NCBI RefSeq assembly: GCF_014873535.1
Contig: NZ_JADBEF010000001.1
Coordinates: forward strand, 2,790,001 to 2,854,000
Reading direction: 5' to 3'
Length of the DNA: 64,000 nucleotides
Source of the DNA: Nonomuraea africana
GTDB taxonomy: Bacteria > Actinomycetota > Actinomycetes > Streptosporangiales > Streptosporangiaceae
Part shown: positions 46,964-56,673 of the stretch, piece after piece
How the letters are laid out: each line of letters begins with the position of its first letter
Numbering within the stretch: position 1 is the first letter of the stretch
Program-made: the position numbers and the translations under genes
The notes under the pieces: model-generated
Told to the model about the DNA's origin: nothing
What the model saw: only the letters and a program-made list of their open reading frames with translations
Database searches by the model: none

Positions 46964-47584
46964 TCACTCCTTGACGCTGAGGCCCAGGTTGGTCGCGAGG
47001 GTGATCGCCTGAACCGGGTCGATGATCGCCCCGGCGATCTCGCAGGTGACCGGGTCGAGCGAGGTGAGGTCGCTGCCCCGCAGGTCGCAGCGGGTGAAGT
47101 CGGCCTTGCTCAGCCAGGCCCCCGACAGATCGCACCCCTTCACCTTGGCGCCCGCGAAACGCGCCCCCGTCAGGTCGGCCTCTTTCATCCGCACGTCGGC
47201 GAACGAGGCGTTGCGCAGGTCGGCGCCCGGCAGCCCGACGAACGACCAGTCGCCGCCCGAGACCTTCATCAGGTCGTAGGTCGAGCCGTCGAACATGCTG
47301 CCCACGAACTTGCACCGGGTGAAGGTCGCGTCGAAGAACGACGTCCTGGTGAAGGTGCAGTTGATGAAGCCGCTCTCCTCGTGGGTGGAGGCGTTGAAGC
47401 GGCAGTTGCGGAAGGTGCACTCGAAGAACTCGGCGCCGCTGCTGACAGCCTCGGTCAGGTCCACGTCGACGAACGCCACCCGCCGGTGCTGCTCACCCGA
47501 CAGGTCTCTGCTGTCCCAGTCGGCGGCGCGAACGGTGGTGTCGGTCGGCGGCGCGGGAGCCCCGTGTTTGCGGTCAGCCATCAT
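46964..47584 (-). CDS. Pentapeptide-repeat protein
   Basis: 206 aa. From about residue 50 to 185 it follows the A(D/N)LXX pattern of pentapeptide repeats: CTFRNCRFNAS, INCTFTRTSFFDATFTRCKF, GADLRNASFADVRMKEADLT, GARFAGAKVKGCDLSG, WLSKADFTRCDLRGSDLTSL. These build a right-handed quadrilateral helix; some members (MfpA, Qnr) mimic DNA and protect gyrase from quinolones. Here the charge pattern is not extreme, so that role is speculative. The start overlaps the end of the GntR gene by 11 bp, so both are likely in one operon. Confidence 0.9.
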   Translation of the reverse strand: MMADRKHGAPAPPTDTTVRAADWDSRDLSGEQHRRVAFVDVDLTEAVSSGAEFFECTFRNCRFNASTHEESGFINCTFTRTSFFDATFTRCKFVGSMFDGSTYDLMKVSGGDWSFVGLPGADLRNASFADVRMKEADLTGARFAGAKVKGCDLSGAWLSKADFTRCDLRGSDLTSLDPVTCEIAGAIIDPVQAITLATNLGLSVKE

Positions 47585-48287
47585 GCGGCGAAAGCGTAGA
47601 CGGCGACGCCGACAGTTTCTGGAGCGCGCGCAGCGTCGCGGCCAGCTCCTCGTGCAGGATGCGGCTGGCCGCCTGCCTGTCGAACTTCTCGATCGCCGTG
47701 ACCAGCCCCGCGTGCGAGGCGTCGCCGGGGTTACGGTCGGGTCCGCGCAGGTCGAGCAGGTCGACCAGGTCGATTAGCCCCTGCCGCAGCGCCGGCACGA
47801 ACTCGGCGAACAGGTCGGTCAGCACCGGGTTGCGCGCGGCGGCCACGACCGCGGCGTGCAGCGCGATGTCGGCGTCGACGAAGGCGGCGTCGTCGCCCGC
47901 CGCGGCCGCACGCCTGGCCGCGAGGGCCGCCTTGAGCGCCTCGAGGTCGGCGGGCGTTCTCCGTTCGGCGGCCAGCCTGGCGGCCTGCACCTCGACCAGC
48001 ATCCTGACCTCGTACACGTCCGCCACGGCCGCTCGGCGCAGCCGGGCGGGCCACTCCTCCGCGACCTCGGTGGCGATGACGAACACGCCGGAGCCCTGCC
48101 GCGCCTGCAGCAGCCCCGCCCCCGCCAGCGCGCGCAGCGCCTCCCGGACGGTCGACCGCCCCACGCCCAGCGTCTTGGCCAGCGTCGTCTCGCCCGGCAG
48201 CTTCGTGCCGACGGGGTACCGGCCGGCGGCGATCTCCTCGCGGAGGTGCTGGGTGGCCTGGTCGACGAGCGGGCTGGGACGGAGCAT
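47574..48287 (-). CDS. FadR-type GntR-family regulator
   Basis: 237 aa. N-terminal winged helix: ATQHLREEIAAGRYPVGTKL, PGETTLAKTLGVGRSTVREALRALAGAGLL, QARQGSGVFV. C-terminal FCD domain: VADVYEVRMLVEVQAARLAA, DADIALHAAVVAAARNPVL and SHAGLVTAIEKFDRQAA, with the Asp/His metal-binding pattern (D...H...H) usual in FCD domains. It is divergent from leuA with a 35-bp gap containing an inverted repeat, and so is a candidate regulator of that gene. Confidence 0.93.
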   Translation of the reverse strand: MLRPSPLVDQATQHLREEIAAGRYPVGTKLPGETTLAKTLGVGRSTVREALRALAGAGLLQARQGSGVFVIATEVAEEWPARLRRAAVADVYEVRMLVEVQAARLAAERRTPADLEALKAALAARRAAAAGDDAAFVDADIALHAAVVAAARNPVLTDLFAEFVPALRQGLIDLVDLLDLRGPDRNPGDASHAGLVTAIEKFDRQAASRILHEELAATLRALQKLSASPSTLSPHDG

Positions 48288-48297
48288 CGATAAACCT

Positions 48298-48312
48298 CTC
48301 AGGTTGTCTGAG
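48298..48312. promoter_or_regulatory. Inverted repeat over the leuA ribosome-binding region
   Basis: CTCAG-GTTGT-CTGAG lies between the GntR gene start (48287) and the leuA start (48323). Its right arm touches the AGGAG (48311-48315) that serves leuA. A GntR-type dimer bound here could shut both genes. Confidence 0.5.
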
Positions 48313-48322
48313 GAGCTGAGGT

Positions 48323-50023
48323 GTGCTTAATCTACCGCACATGACGTGGAATGCCCAGCGCCCGAGCCCCATGCCCTACCACCGTTACCAGTCCTTTGAC
48401 GAGCGGGTCGAGGTGCCGCTCACCGAGCGCGCCTGGCCGGGCAACCGCCTCGACCGGGCGCCGCTCTGGGTGCCCGTGGACCTGCGGGACGGCAACCAGG
48501 CGCTGGCCGAACCCATGGACACCACGCGCAAGCGCCGCCTGTTCGACCTGCTGGTCAGGATGGGCTTCAAGGAGATCGAGATCGGCTACCCCTCGGCCAG
48601 CCAGACCGACTTCGACTTCGTCAGGCACCTGGCCGAGAGCGATGCCGTCCCCGACGACGTTACGCCGGTGGTCTTCACCGCCGCCCGCCGCGATCTGATC
48701 GAGCGGACCTTCGCCTCGATCGAGGGGCTGCCGCGCACGGTCGTGCACCTGTACACCGCGACCGCGCCGGTCTGGCGCGAGGTGGTGCTGGGCAGGACCA
48801 GGCCCGAGATCCGCGCGCTGATCAAGGACGCGGCCGAGCACATGGCCAGGCTGGCCACGGCCGGCACCCGCTTCCAGTTCTCGCCCGAGGTGTTCAACCT
48901 CACCGAGCCCGACTTCGTGCTGGAGGTCTGCGACGGCCTCACCGAGCTGTGGGACGCCTCGCCCGACCGGCCCGTGATCCACAATCTGCCGGCCACGGTC
49001 GAGATCGCCACCCCGAACGTCTACGCCGACCAGATCGAGTACATGCACAGGCACCTGGCCAGGCGTGAGTCGATCATCCTGTCGGTCCACCCGCACAACG
49101 ACCGGGGCACCGGCGTGGCCTGCGCCGAGCTGGCCGTACTGGCCGGGGCGCAGCGGGTGGAGGGCTGCCTGTTCGGCACCGGCGAGCGCACCGGCAACGT
49201 CGATCTCGTGACGCTGGCCATGAACCTCTACGCGCAGGGCGTGGACCCGATGCTGGACTTCTCCGACATCGACGCCATCCGCGAGACCGTCGAGGCGTGC
49301 AACAGGCTGCCCGTGCACCCGCGCCACCCCTACGCCGGCGAGCTCGTCTACACCGCCTTCTCCGGCACCCACCAGGACGCCATCAGCAAGGGCCTGGCCC
49401 ACCAGAAGCCCGACGAGCCGTGGCGGGTGCCGTACCTGCCGATCGACCCGGCCGACGTGGGCCGCGGCTACGAGGCGGTCATCCGGGTGAACAGCCAGTC
49501 GGGCAAGGGCGGCGTCGCGCACCTGTTGCACACGCACTACGGTCTCGACCTGCCCGTACGGCTGCGCGCCGAGTTCGCGGCCGTCGTGCAGGCGGCCACG
49601 GACGGCAGCGGCCACGAGGCGACGCCGCGAGACCTGTGGGAGCTGTTCGAGGCCACCTACCTCGACGCTCCCGCGATGGCCTGGAGCACGTTCGAGGCAG
49701 CGCCCGGCGAGCATCACTTCAGCTGCGAGCTGGGCGAGGGCGTCGGCAACGGCCCCCTGTCCGCTCTCGTCGACGCCCTGCGCGGGGCCGGGATCGACGT
49801 GGACATCCTGCACTTCGCCGAGCACGCGACGGCCGCGGGGCCGGACAGCCCCGCCATCGCCTACGCCGAGTGCAGGGTGGCGGGCACGACCTGTTGGGGC
49901 GCCGGTCAGGACACCTCGGTGTTGACCGCCTCGGTGCGGGCCGTCCTCTCCGCCGTCGCCAGGGCGCGGCGTGGACGTGCGGCGGCGGCGACCGTGGCCA
50001 GCGCCGCCACGGCGGGCGCCTGA
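48323..50023 (+). CDS. leuA: 2-isopropylmalate synthase
   Basis: 566 aa, the length of the actinobacterial LeuA with a C-terminal allosteric domain. Start GTG 48323 is supported by AGGAG with 7-nt spacing; ATG 48341 is the alternative. HMGL-like TIM barrel: [17 protein letters not shown] (catalytic Arg and metal Asp), [37 protein letters not shown] (metal His pair), [20 protein letters not shown]. The C-terminal ~130 residues form the leucine-binding LeuA dimer domain. It catalyses the first committed step of leucine biosynthesis. Monocistronic here. Confidence 0.96.
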   Translation: MLNLPHMTWNAQRPSPMPYHRYQSFDERVEVPLTERAWPGNRLDRAPLWVPVDLRDGNQALAEPMDTTRKRRLFDLLVRMGFKEIEIGYPSASQTDFDFVRHLAESDAVPDDVTPVVFTAARRDLIERTFASIEGLPRTVVHLYTATAPVWREVVLGRTRPEIRALIKDAAEHMARLATAGTRFQFSPEVFNLTEPDFVLEVCDGLTELWDASPDRPVIHNLPATVEIATPNVYADQIEYMHRHLARRESIILSVHPHNDRGTGVACAELAVLAGAQRVEGCLFGTGERTGNVDLVTLAMNLYAQGVDPMLDFSDIDAIRETVEACNRLPVHPRHPYAGELVYTAFSGTHQDAISKGLAHQKPDEPWRVPYLPIDPADVGRGYEAVIRVNSQSGKGGVAHLLHTHYGLDLPVRLRAEFAAVVQAATDGSGHEATPRDLWELFEATYLDAPAMAWSTFEAAPGEHHFSCELGEGVGNGPLSALVDALRGAGIDVDILHFAEHATAAGPDSPAIAYAECRVAGTTCWGAGQDTSVLTASVRAVLSAVARARRGRAAAATVASAATAGA

Positions 50024-50046
50024 TAGCACGTATTGGAACGATCGGT

Positions 50047-51999
50047 TTAATATTGTCCGGACCGGCACGGCTCCCCGCCGCAGGTGTCGGCCACCACACC
50101 GGTCTTGAGGAAGATGGCCTTCTGCAGCTGCGCCTCGGGGGTGCGGCGCGGGTCGGAATGCGGGTCGGCGCCCTCGGTAGGCGGGGTGTTGGTGAGCGGA
50201 GGGGCGGGCGTGCCGCTGTCCCAGACCACCATGGCCGAGCCCGGGTGCACGGGGCCGCGCATGGGCCTGATCCCCCAATACGGCACCACGTCCGGGCTGC
50301 GTCCCGGCGCGAGGGCGGGGGTGCGCAACCTGGCGCCGATCGTCCTGGCCTCGACGTCCGCGCTCACCTGCGCCACCTGGTGGTCGCCGAAGGCCACGTG
50401 CATGAGCACGCGGTGCCTCGGGGTGCCGCGCAGGGGGTCGTCGGTCATGTGGGCGGCGTAGCCGTTGGCCTCTCCCCTGTCCCACAGCATCTGCATCAGC
50501 GCGAGGATGATCTGCTGCTCGAGCCGGTCGGGGTAGGCCCGGTCGAGCACGGCCTGGAACGGGCCCGCGTCGGAGCTGCGGTTGAACAGCGTGCTGTAGT
50601 TCATGCCGGTTACCCCGAGCACGCCGCGCCCGATGTCGGTGGACAGGGCCACGAGCGCGCCGCCGAGGATGCCGCCCTGGCTGTTGCCGTCGAACACCAG
50701 GCCCTCGCGCGCGTCGATCAGCGCCCTGCCGTCCTGCCGCTGGAAGGCGGGGTGGGCGGTGAAGCCGTCGCGGGCGGTCATGGCGCGGCCGAGGTACATC
50801 GCGTTGACGAAGCCCTGCTGGGTGCGGTCAGGGATGGTGTGGAAGCGCGACAGGTCGGCGAACGTCGACACGACGTGCGGCACGTCCTCGTCGGCCATGC
50901 CGATCCACTTGGTGGCGCAGAAGACGAAGCCGTGCTTCTGCGCCATGGTCTTGACGTTGTCGGCGCCGACCTCGGCCTGCCTGCCGAGCAGGCCGTGGCC
51001 GTACAGGGCGGCGCGGGCGGAGCGCTCGAAGGCCACGCGCGGCACCTCGCAGCGGAACGGGGCGACCTGCTCGTTGCCCGGCAGCCTGGCGGGCCGCCCG
51101 TCCGGACCGTAGTGCAGGCCGGACCCCGGAGGGCCGCCGGGCCTGTCGAGATAGCTGGGCACCTGGAACGTGCCCTCGATCCTGCGCCCTATCCTGTCGT
51201 CCTGCTCGGGGGTGAAGTCGGTGACGGCGGTGACCTCGAACCTCGGCGACCCGCCGCGCAGCTGCCGTAACGCGTCGTCGCGCATGGTCAGCGCGCGTTC
51301 GGTCAGGCCGCGCTCGCTGGCCACCGTGAAGTCCCAGGCCAGGTAGAGGCCGTCGCGGCCGATGCCGTGCCGGGCCAGCCTGGACAGCAGGCGTCCCCTG
51401 CCGTCGGGGTCGTCGCCGGCGAGGATCCGCGCGTACACCGCGCCGGGCGGGATCGGCGCGCCGCCCGCGTCGCGCAGGTGCCGCAGCACGACCGCGTACG
51501 TGCGGCCCTCGCGCAGGTTGCGCGCGGGACGCACGATGAGCGCCCGCCGCTCCGGAGTCGAGGCGTTGGCGTCCAGCTCGGCCCAGTACGGCCAGCGCTC
51601 CCCCGTCTTGACGTCGACGAGCACGATCGGCGCGTCCCGATCGAGGGACCTGCCGATGTCGGTGATCGGCGCGGCGCCGGTCGCGGTCAGGTCGAGGCCG
51701 GGCACCCTGGCGAGGATCATGGAGCCCGGCGAGAAGCCGTCGCTCCTGTTCCACTCGGCGGGCGCGATCGGCACCCCCGCGGCGTTCTTCGGCATCGTCT
51801 CGGCCGACAGCGCGACGCGCCGTCCCGTGTCGGTCGTGGGGTCGGCGACGGTGAACCAGTCGTTGGGGAAGGGCAGCAGGCACGCGGCCGGATCGATCGG
51901 ATCACAGGGCGGCGCGGGCTCCTGCGGCGCGGCGGCCCCGGTGAGAAGCGCGGCGACGAGCAGGGCGGCGGCACAGACGGCGGGCAGGCGCACGGTCAC
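50047..51999 (-). CDS. Large secreted alpha/beta-hydrolase-like protein
   Basis: 650 aa with a Sec signal peptide (hydrophobic VCAAALLVAALLTGAAA, cleavage near residue 24). Starts of the mature part: CDPIDPAACLLPFPNDWFTV, a motif common to a group of bacterial secreted proteins of unknown activity. A nucleophile elbow GNSQGG lies near residue 436, preceded by EGLVFD and followed by LGGALVAL, pointing to an alpha/beta hydrolase fold in the C-terminal half; the acid may be in VAFGDHQVAQ with its His. Extracellular esterase or lipase activity is plausible, not proved. Convergent with leuA. Confidence 0.75.
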   Translation of the reverse strand: MTVRLPAVCAAALLVAALLTGAAAPQEPAPPCDPIDPAACLLPFPNDWFTVADPTTDTGRRVALSAETMPKNAAGVPIAPAEWNRSDGFSPGSMILARVPGLDLTATGAAPITDIGRSLDRDAPIVLVDVKTGERWPYWAELDANASTPERRALIVRPARNLREGRTYAVVLRHLRDAGGAPIPPGAVYARILAGDDPDGRGRLLSRLARHGIGRDGLYLAWDFTVASERGLTERALTMRDDALRQLRGGSPRFEVTAVTDFTPEQDDRIGRRIEGTFQVPSYLDRPGGPPGSGLHYGPDGRPARLPGNEQVAPFRCEVPRVAFERSARAALYGHGLLGRQAEVGADNVKTMAQKHGFVFCATKWIGMADEDVPHVVSTFADLSRFHTIPDRTQQGFVNAMYLGRAMTARDGFTAHPAFQRQDGRALIDAREGLVFDGNSQGGILGGALVALSTDIGRGVLGVTGMNYSTLFNRSSDAGPFQAVLDRAYPDRLEQQIILALMQMLWDRGEANGYAAHMTDDPLRGTPRHRVLMHVAFGDHQVAQVSADVEARTIGARLRTPALAPGRSPDVVPYWGIRPMRGPVHPGSAMVVWDSGTPAPPLTNTPPTEGADPHSDPRRTPEAQLQKAIFLKTGVVADTCGGEPCRSGQY

Positions 52000-52153
52000 G
52001 ATCTGGCACCTCGGCGGGTCGTGGAAGGGCGCTCATCATCGGCGCGCCCTCACCGGGTCGTCAATGCCTTTGTGACGGGTCACAGGAATGGCCGCCCCGG
52101 TTTGCCGCGTGGCCCAATTCACAGATCCGCGAGCCCCCCTCATGGTGTGTGCC

Positions 52154-53263
52154 ATGCAGCGACGTGCCTTCCTCTTAGCCGTGTCCGCCGCCGCCTTCTC
52201 CGGCTCCCTCTGGCAGGAGGCCGCCATGGCCGCCGCGGGCGAGAGCCCGTACGGGCCGCTCGGCCCCGCCGACGCCAACGGCGTCGCCCTCCCGTCCGGC
52301 TTCACCAGCAGGGTGGTGGCCCGCTCGGGCCGGCCGGTCGGCGGCCTGCTGTGGCACCCCGCGCCCGACGGCGGGGCCTGCTTCCCCGACGGCACCGGCT
52401 GGATCTACGTCTCCAACTCGGAGATCCCGCTCGCCGGCGGCGCCTCGGCGATCAGGTTCGCCGCCGACGGCTCGATCACGCGGGCCTATCGGATACTCAG
52501 CGGCACCAACCTCAACTGCGCGGGCGGCGCCACCCCGTGGGGCACCTGGCTGTCGTGCGAGGAGATCTTCCGCGGCAAGGTCTACGAGACCGACCCGTAC
52601 GGCACGCGCCCCGCCCAGCCACGCGGCGCGATGGGCAGGTTCAAGCACGAGGCCGCCGCCTGCGACCCCGACCACCGCGTCGTCTACCTCACCGAGGACG
52701 AGCAGGACGGCTGCTTCTACCGCTTCCGCCCCACGACCTGGGGCGACCTGTCGAGCGGCCGCCTCGAGGTGCTCTGCGAGGGCCCGGTGTGGCGCGAGGT
52801 CCCCGACCCCACACCGGGCGCGCTCCAGCGGCAGACCCGCCACCAGGTGAGCCAGGCCCTGCACTTCGACGGCGGCGAGGGCTGCCACTACGCGGGCGGC
52901 GTCTGCTACTTCACCGCCAAGGGCGACCGCAAGGTCTGGGCCTACGACGCGAACGCGGGCACACTGGGCTCGATCTACGACGGCGGCGGCACTCTCGACG
53001 GCGTCGACAACATCACCGGCACCCGCGCGGGTGACCTCTACGTGGCCGAGGACGGCGGAAACATGGAGATCAACATCATCACGCCCGACGGGATCGTCGC
53101 ACCCGTGCTGCGCCTCGACGGCCAGAGCAGATCCGAGATCACCGGCCCCGCCTTCTCCCCCGACGGCTCCCGCCTGTACTTCTCCTCCCAGCGCGGCACC
53201 AGCGGCGAGGCGGCGGGCACGGGCGGCATCACCTACGAGGTCACCGGACCCTTCCGCCACTAG
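52154..53263 (+). CDS. PhoX-like (DUF839) Tat-exported phosphatase
   Basis: 369 aa from ATG 52154; earlier in-frame ATGs have no better site. Twin-arginine signal: MQRRAFLLAVSAAAFSGS (RRAFL, consensus RRxFL). DUF839 blocks: SNSEIPLAGGASAIRFA, NCAGGATPWGTWLSCEE, GRFKHEAAACDPDHRVVYLT, DEQDGCFYRFRP, and AEDGGNMEIN. PhoX-type enzymes are calcium/iron alkaline phosphatases that release phosphate from organic esters outside the cell. No Cys lipobox. A symporter gene follows on the same strand. Confidence 0.85.
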   Translation: MQRRAFLLAVSAAAFSGSLWQEAAMAAAGESPYGPLGPADANGVALPSGFTSRVVARSGRPVGGLLWHPAPDGGACFPDGTGWIYVSNSEIPLAGGASAIRFAADGSITRAYRILSGTNLNCAGGATPWGTWLSCEEIFRGKVYETDPYGTRPAQPRGAMGRFKHEAAACDPDHRVVYLTEDEQDGCFYRFRPTTWGDLSSGRLEVLCEGPVWREVPDPTPGALQRQTRHQVSQALHFDGGEGCHYAGGVCYFTAKGDRKVWAYDANAGTLGSIYDGGGTLDGVDNITGTRAGDLYVAEDGGNMEINIITPDGIVAPVLRLDGQSRSEITGPAFSPDGSRLYFSSQRGTSGEAAGTGGITYEVTGPFRH

Positions 53264-53286
53264 CGCCAGAACGACAGGAACCCCCC

Positions 53287-54156
53287 ATGAGCCTTGCCGC
53301 AGTCCTGCTGCCGATCGCCCTCGCCGTCATCATGTTCGGCCTCGGGCTGGGCCTCGCGCCCGCCGACTTCCGCCGGGTGCTGCAGTACCCGAAGGCCAGC
53401 CTCATCGCGCTCGCCTGCCAGGTGCTCGTGCTGCCCGCCGTCTGCCTCGGGCTCGTCCTGCTGTTCGGCCTGCCGCCGGTGCTGGCGGTCGGCATGATGC
53501 TGCTGGCCGCCTCACCGGGCGGCACCACCGCCAACCTCTACAGTCACCTGTTCGGCGGCGACGTCGCGCTCAACGTGACGCTCACCGCGATCAACTCCGT
53601 GCTCGCCGTCTTCACGCTGCCGCTGATCACGAACCTGTCGATCTCGTTCTTCGCCGCCGAGGCGGGCACGCTCGGCCTGCAGTTCGACAAGAGCGTGCAG
53701 GTCTTCGCGATCGTCCTGGTGCCCGTGGCGATCGGCATGCTGGTCAGAGCCAGGTTCACCGGCTTCGCCGACCGCATGCACACCCCCGTGAAGATCACCT
53801 CGGCGGTCATCCTGGCGCTGGTGATCGTGGCCTCGGTGCTTCAGGAGCTCGACAACATCGGCGGCTACATCCGCGACGTCGGCCTGATCACGCTGCTGTT
53901 CAGCGTCATCAGCCTCGCCGTCGGCTACTGGGCGCCGAGGGTGTTCAGGGTGGGCAGGCGCCAGGCGATCGCCTCGTGCATGGAGATCGGCATCCACAAC
54001 GCGACGCTGTCCATCACCGTGGCGGCGGGGCTGCTCGGCAACACCCGGATGGCCATCCCCTCGGCCACCTACGGCGTGCTCATGTTCTTCACCGCCGCCG
54101 TGGCGGGCTTCCTGCTCAGGGCGACGAAGGAGGAGCCGGTCGCGGCCGGCTCATGA
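53287..54156 (+). CDS. Bile acid:sodium symporter (BASS)-family transporter
   Basis: 289 aa with 9-10 transmembrane helices. SBF-like marks: IMFGLGLGLAPADFRRVL, MMLLAASPGGTTANLYSHL, and the C-terminal CMEIGIHNATLSITVAAG with the conserved E-x-G-x-x-N motif for sodium binding. The family imports organic acids or steroid-like compounds with sodium. AGGAACCCCCC precedes ATG 53287. 23 bp after the PhoX-like gene, likely one operon. Its 3' end overlaps the convergent PucR gene by 41 bp. Confidence 0.92.
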   Translation: MSLAAVLLPIALAVIMFGLGLGLAPADFRRVLQYPKASLIALACQVLVLPAVCLGLVLLFGLPPVLAVGMMLLAASPGGTTANLYSHLFGGDVALNVTLTAINSVLAVFTLPLITNLSISFFAAEAGTLGLQFDKSVQVFAIVLVPVAIGMLVRARFTGFADRMHTPVKITSAVILALVIVASVLQELDNIGGYIRDVGLITLLFSVISLAVGYWAPRVFRVGRRQAIASCMEIGIHNATLSITVAAGLLGNTRMAIPSATYGVLMFFTAAVAGFLLRATKEEPVAAGS

Positions 54157-55324
54157 CGCGGCGCGCGGCCAGCGCCGCCCCGATGCTCTGCAGGTGCGTG
54201 GGGTCCACCGGGTCCAGACCGGTCAGCGCGACGGCCCTGCGCAGCCGGTAGTCGACCGTGTTGGGGTGCACGTGCAGCCGCTCGGCCGTCCGGCGCCGGT
54301 CGAGGCCCGTCTCCAGGTAGACGGTGAGCGTCTGCAGCAGGTCGGGGTTGTCGGTGAGCGGGTCGAGCAGCCTGGCCAGGCCGCTCATCGCCTCGCTCGG
54401 CCTGGTCAGCTGATACTCCAGCAGCACGTCGGCGAGCCGGTAGAGGCCGGGCGGATGGTGGAACAGGTGCACCACGTCGAGCACCTCCTGGGTCAGCCTG
54501 GCCGCCGCCGCCACCCCTTCGGGCGGCGCCACCTCGCCCGCCGCGCGCACCTCGGCCCCCGCCGCCTGGCCAATGGCCGCCACCAGCGCGCCGGCCGAGC
54601 CCCACGCGAGATCGGGCACGAGAATGAGCCCGCCGGTCGGGTCGAGCAGCGACAGCACCGGCTCGGCGGAGAACCTCTGCGCGGCGTCGCGCAGGCGGTG
54701 CAGCCTGCGTCGCGCCGCGATCGCCGCGGAGCGCTCGCCGGGATGTGGGCCCAGCGTCACCGCGAGCACCAGGTAACGGGCCGCGAGCCTGATCCCGGTG
54801 GCGGCCTGCGGCTCGCCGCCGAGCAGGGCGGAGATGGCGGCGTGCCGGGCGTGCTGCTCCTGCCGTACCAGACTCTCGCGTTCGTGCTGGTAGGCGGCGC
54901 AGACCGCGGCGGTGACCGCCTCGGTGTAGCCGAGCATCAGCCGGCCTGCGGCCAGCGCGTCGGCCAGGTCCTCGGGTGCGGCGCCGGCCAGCACGTGGTC
55001 CCAGACGCGCCCCGCGCCCAGGTGGTAGGCGGCCAGCATGGCCTCCAGCGGCACGCCCTCCTGCGCCCTGCGGACGGCAGAGGCCCGCAGCGGCGCCAGC
55101 TCGGCCGCCGTCGGCGCCCGCCGGTCGCGCAGCAGCCTGACCACCAGGCGCAGGTTCAGCTCGGTGATCTGGACGATGTCGCCCGCGAGCTCTTCCTCGG
55201 GTAACTCCCGGTAGAAGGGGATCTCCGCCACGAAGCCGCGGACCAGCTCGCGGGCGAGCCTGACCACCTGCCGGTCCAGGACCTCGTGGACGGCACACCC
55301 CGACAGGCGCAGTGGTTCGGACAT
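54116..55324 (-). CDS. PucR/CdaR-type transcriptional regulator
   Basis: 402 aa. Typical layout of actinomycete PucR proteins without the N-terminal PucR sensor: a helical domain (~25-150; LVRGFVAEIPFYRELPEEEL), a GGDEF-like degenerate domain (~170-300), and the C-terminal HTH_30 with LLDPLTDNPDLLQTLTVYLE, TGLDRRRTAERLHVHPNTVDYRLRRAVAL (recognition helix HVHPNTVDYRL). Starts at ATG 55324 with a divergent MFS transporter 113 bp away that may be its target. Ligand unknown. Confidence 0.92.
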   Translation of the reverse strand: MSEPLRLSGCAVHEVLDRQVVRLARELVRGFVAEIPFYRELPEEELAGDIVQITELNLRLVVRLLRDRRAPTAAELAPLRASAVRRAQEGVPLEAMLAAYHLGAGRVWDHVLAGAAPEDLADALAAGRLMLGYTEAVTAAVCAAYQHERESLVRQEQHARHAAISALLGGEPQAATGIRLAARYLVLAVTLGPHPGERSAAIAARRRLHRLRDAAQRFSAEPVLSLLDPTGGLILVPDLAWGSAGALVAAIGQAAGAEVRAAGEVAPPEGVAAAARLTQEVLDVVHLFHHPPGLYRLADVLLEYQLTRPSEAMSGLARLLDPLTDNPDLLQTLTVYLETGLDRRRTAERLHVHPNTVDYRLRRAVALTGLDPVDPTHLQSIGAALAARRVMSRPRPAPPSSP

Positions 55325-55437
55325 CGGCCGGCTCCCAGGTGTCGCGACGACTCACCAGGATGCCAGGAACGGCCGGGCCGCCGGGTTCACGGTGAGGTCT
55401 CAATCCCGCCAGCGTCCAGGGGCCGCGCGTTGCTGAA

Positions 55438-56673
55438 GTGGAGCACGTGTCCACCTCAACCACGTCCACCGACATCCCCGCCGCCACCACGCGCTCGCCG
55501 CTGATCGGCTGGCTGGCCGTCGTCTCCGTCATGCTCGGGATCTTCTCCATCGTCACCGCGGAGATCCTGCCGATCGGCCTGCTGACCGCCATCGGGTCGG
55601 ACTTCGAGATCTCCGACGGCGCCGCCGGGTTGATGATGACGATGCCCGGCATCCTCGCCGCGGTCGCCGCCCCCGCCGTCACCGTCGCGACGGGACGGCT
55701 GGACCGGCGGTGGATGCTGTGCGCCCTGATGCTCCTGCTCGCCGTCGCCAACTTCCTGGCCGCCGCCGCGACCTCCTACTGGGTCATGGTGGTGTCCAGA
55801 GTGCTGGTCGGCCTCGTCATCGGCGGGTTCTGGTCGATCGGCGCGGGCCTGGCCGCACGCCTGGTGCGGCGGGAGCGGGCCGGCACGGCCACCGCGGTGA
55901 TCTTCTCTGCCGTTCCGCTGGGCTCGGTGCTCGGCGTGCCCGCGGGCACTCTCGTCGGACACCTCGCGGGCTGGCGGGCCGCCTTCGTCATCATGGGGGC
56001 GCTGACGGTCGCGGTCCTCCTCTCGCTGATCGTGCTGCTGCCGCCGCTGCCCGCCGAACAGGCGACCAGGCTGAGAGTGCTCACCGGCCTGCTGCGCGAC
56101 AGGGGCGTGCGGGCCGGGCTGGTGCTGACGTTCCTCGTCGTGCTGGCCCACTTCGGCACCTACACCTACGTGACGCCCTTCCTCCAGCAGGTCACCGGCG
56201 CGAGCCCGGCCGTGATCACGACCTTCCTGCTCGTGTACGGCGTGGCGGGCATCGCCGGCAACTTCGTGGCGGGCGCCACGGCGACGCGCGCGCTCGGGGC
56301 GACGTTCGCCGTCAGCGGTGGCCTGATCGCCTTCGCGACCCTGCTGCTCCCCGTGCTCGGGACGAGCCACCTCGGCGCGCTCGCACTGCTCGTCGTGTGG
56401 GGCCTGGCCTACGGCGCGGTGCCCGTCTGCTCCCAGACCTGGTTCGCCGCCTCCGCGCCGCACGCGGCGGAGGCGGCGACCATCCTGTTCACCTCGTCCT
56501 TTCAGGCGACCATCGCCGCCGGCGCCCTGCTCGGGGGTGTGGTGGTGGACGCCGCCTCCCCCTCCGCGGTCATGGCGCTCGGCGGCGCGGTCGCCGTCCT
56601 CATGGCGCTGTGCGCCTGGGCTGCTGCTCGGCCAGATGGTCGAGCTCGCTGGCCACGTCGGGTATCGACCTGA
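55438..56673 (+). CDS. MFS transporter, DHA1 (AraJ/YdhP-like)
   Basis: 411 aa; starts GTG 55438 or more probably GTG 55447, which follows GGAG. Twelve hydrophobic helices. N-terminal GIFSIVTAEILPIGLLTAIG, motif A-like TGRLDRRWML, RVLVGLVIGGFWSIGAG in helix 4, and AVPLGSVLGVPAGTLVGHL in helix 5 match the sugar-efflux/arabinose-polymer-type DHA1 group. It probably exports small molecules. The 3' end overlaps the convergent PhoD gene by 74 bp. A decayed paralogue of it lies at 58637-59258. Confidence 0.92.
   Translation: MEHVSTSTTSTDIPAATTRSPLIGWLAVVSVMLGIFSIVTAEILPIGLLTAIGSDFEISDGAAGLMMTMPGILAAVAAPAVTVATGRLDRRWMLCALMLLLAVANFLAAAATSYWVMVVSRVLVGLVIGGFWSIGAGLAARLVRRERAGTATAVIFSAVPLGSVLGVPAGTLVGHLAGWRAAFVIMGALTVAVLLSLIVLLPPLPAEQATRLRVLTGLLRDRGVRAGLVLTFLVVLAHFGTYTYVTPFLQQVTGASPAVITTFLLVYGVAGIAGNFVAGATATRALGATFAVSGGLIAFATLLLPVLGTSHLGALALLVVWGLAYGAVPVCSQTWFAASAPHAAEAATILFTSSFQATIAAGALLGGVVVDAASPSAVMALGGAVAVLMALCAWAAARPDGRARWPRRVST

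Noticed and set aside
46952..46965. GACCCCC/GGGGGTC palindrome at the end of the pentapeptide gene
   Set aside because: No loop, lies on the stop codon, and is expected by chance in this GC content; not called a terminator.
48332..50485. Open frame of 717 codons on the minus strand opposite leuA
   Set aside because: Antisense shadow of leuA and of the hydrolase region; composition dominated by Arg/Gly/His/Gln without motifs.
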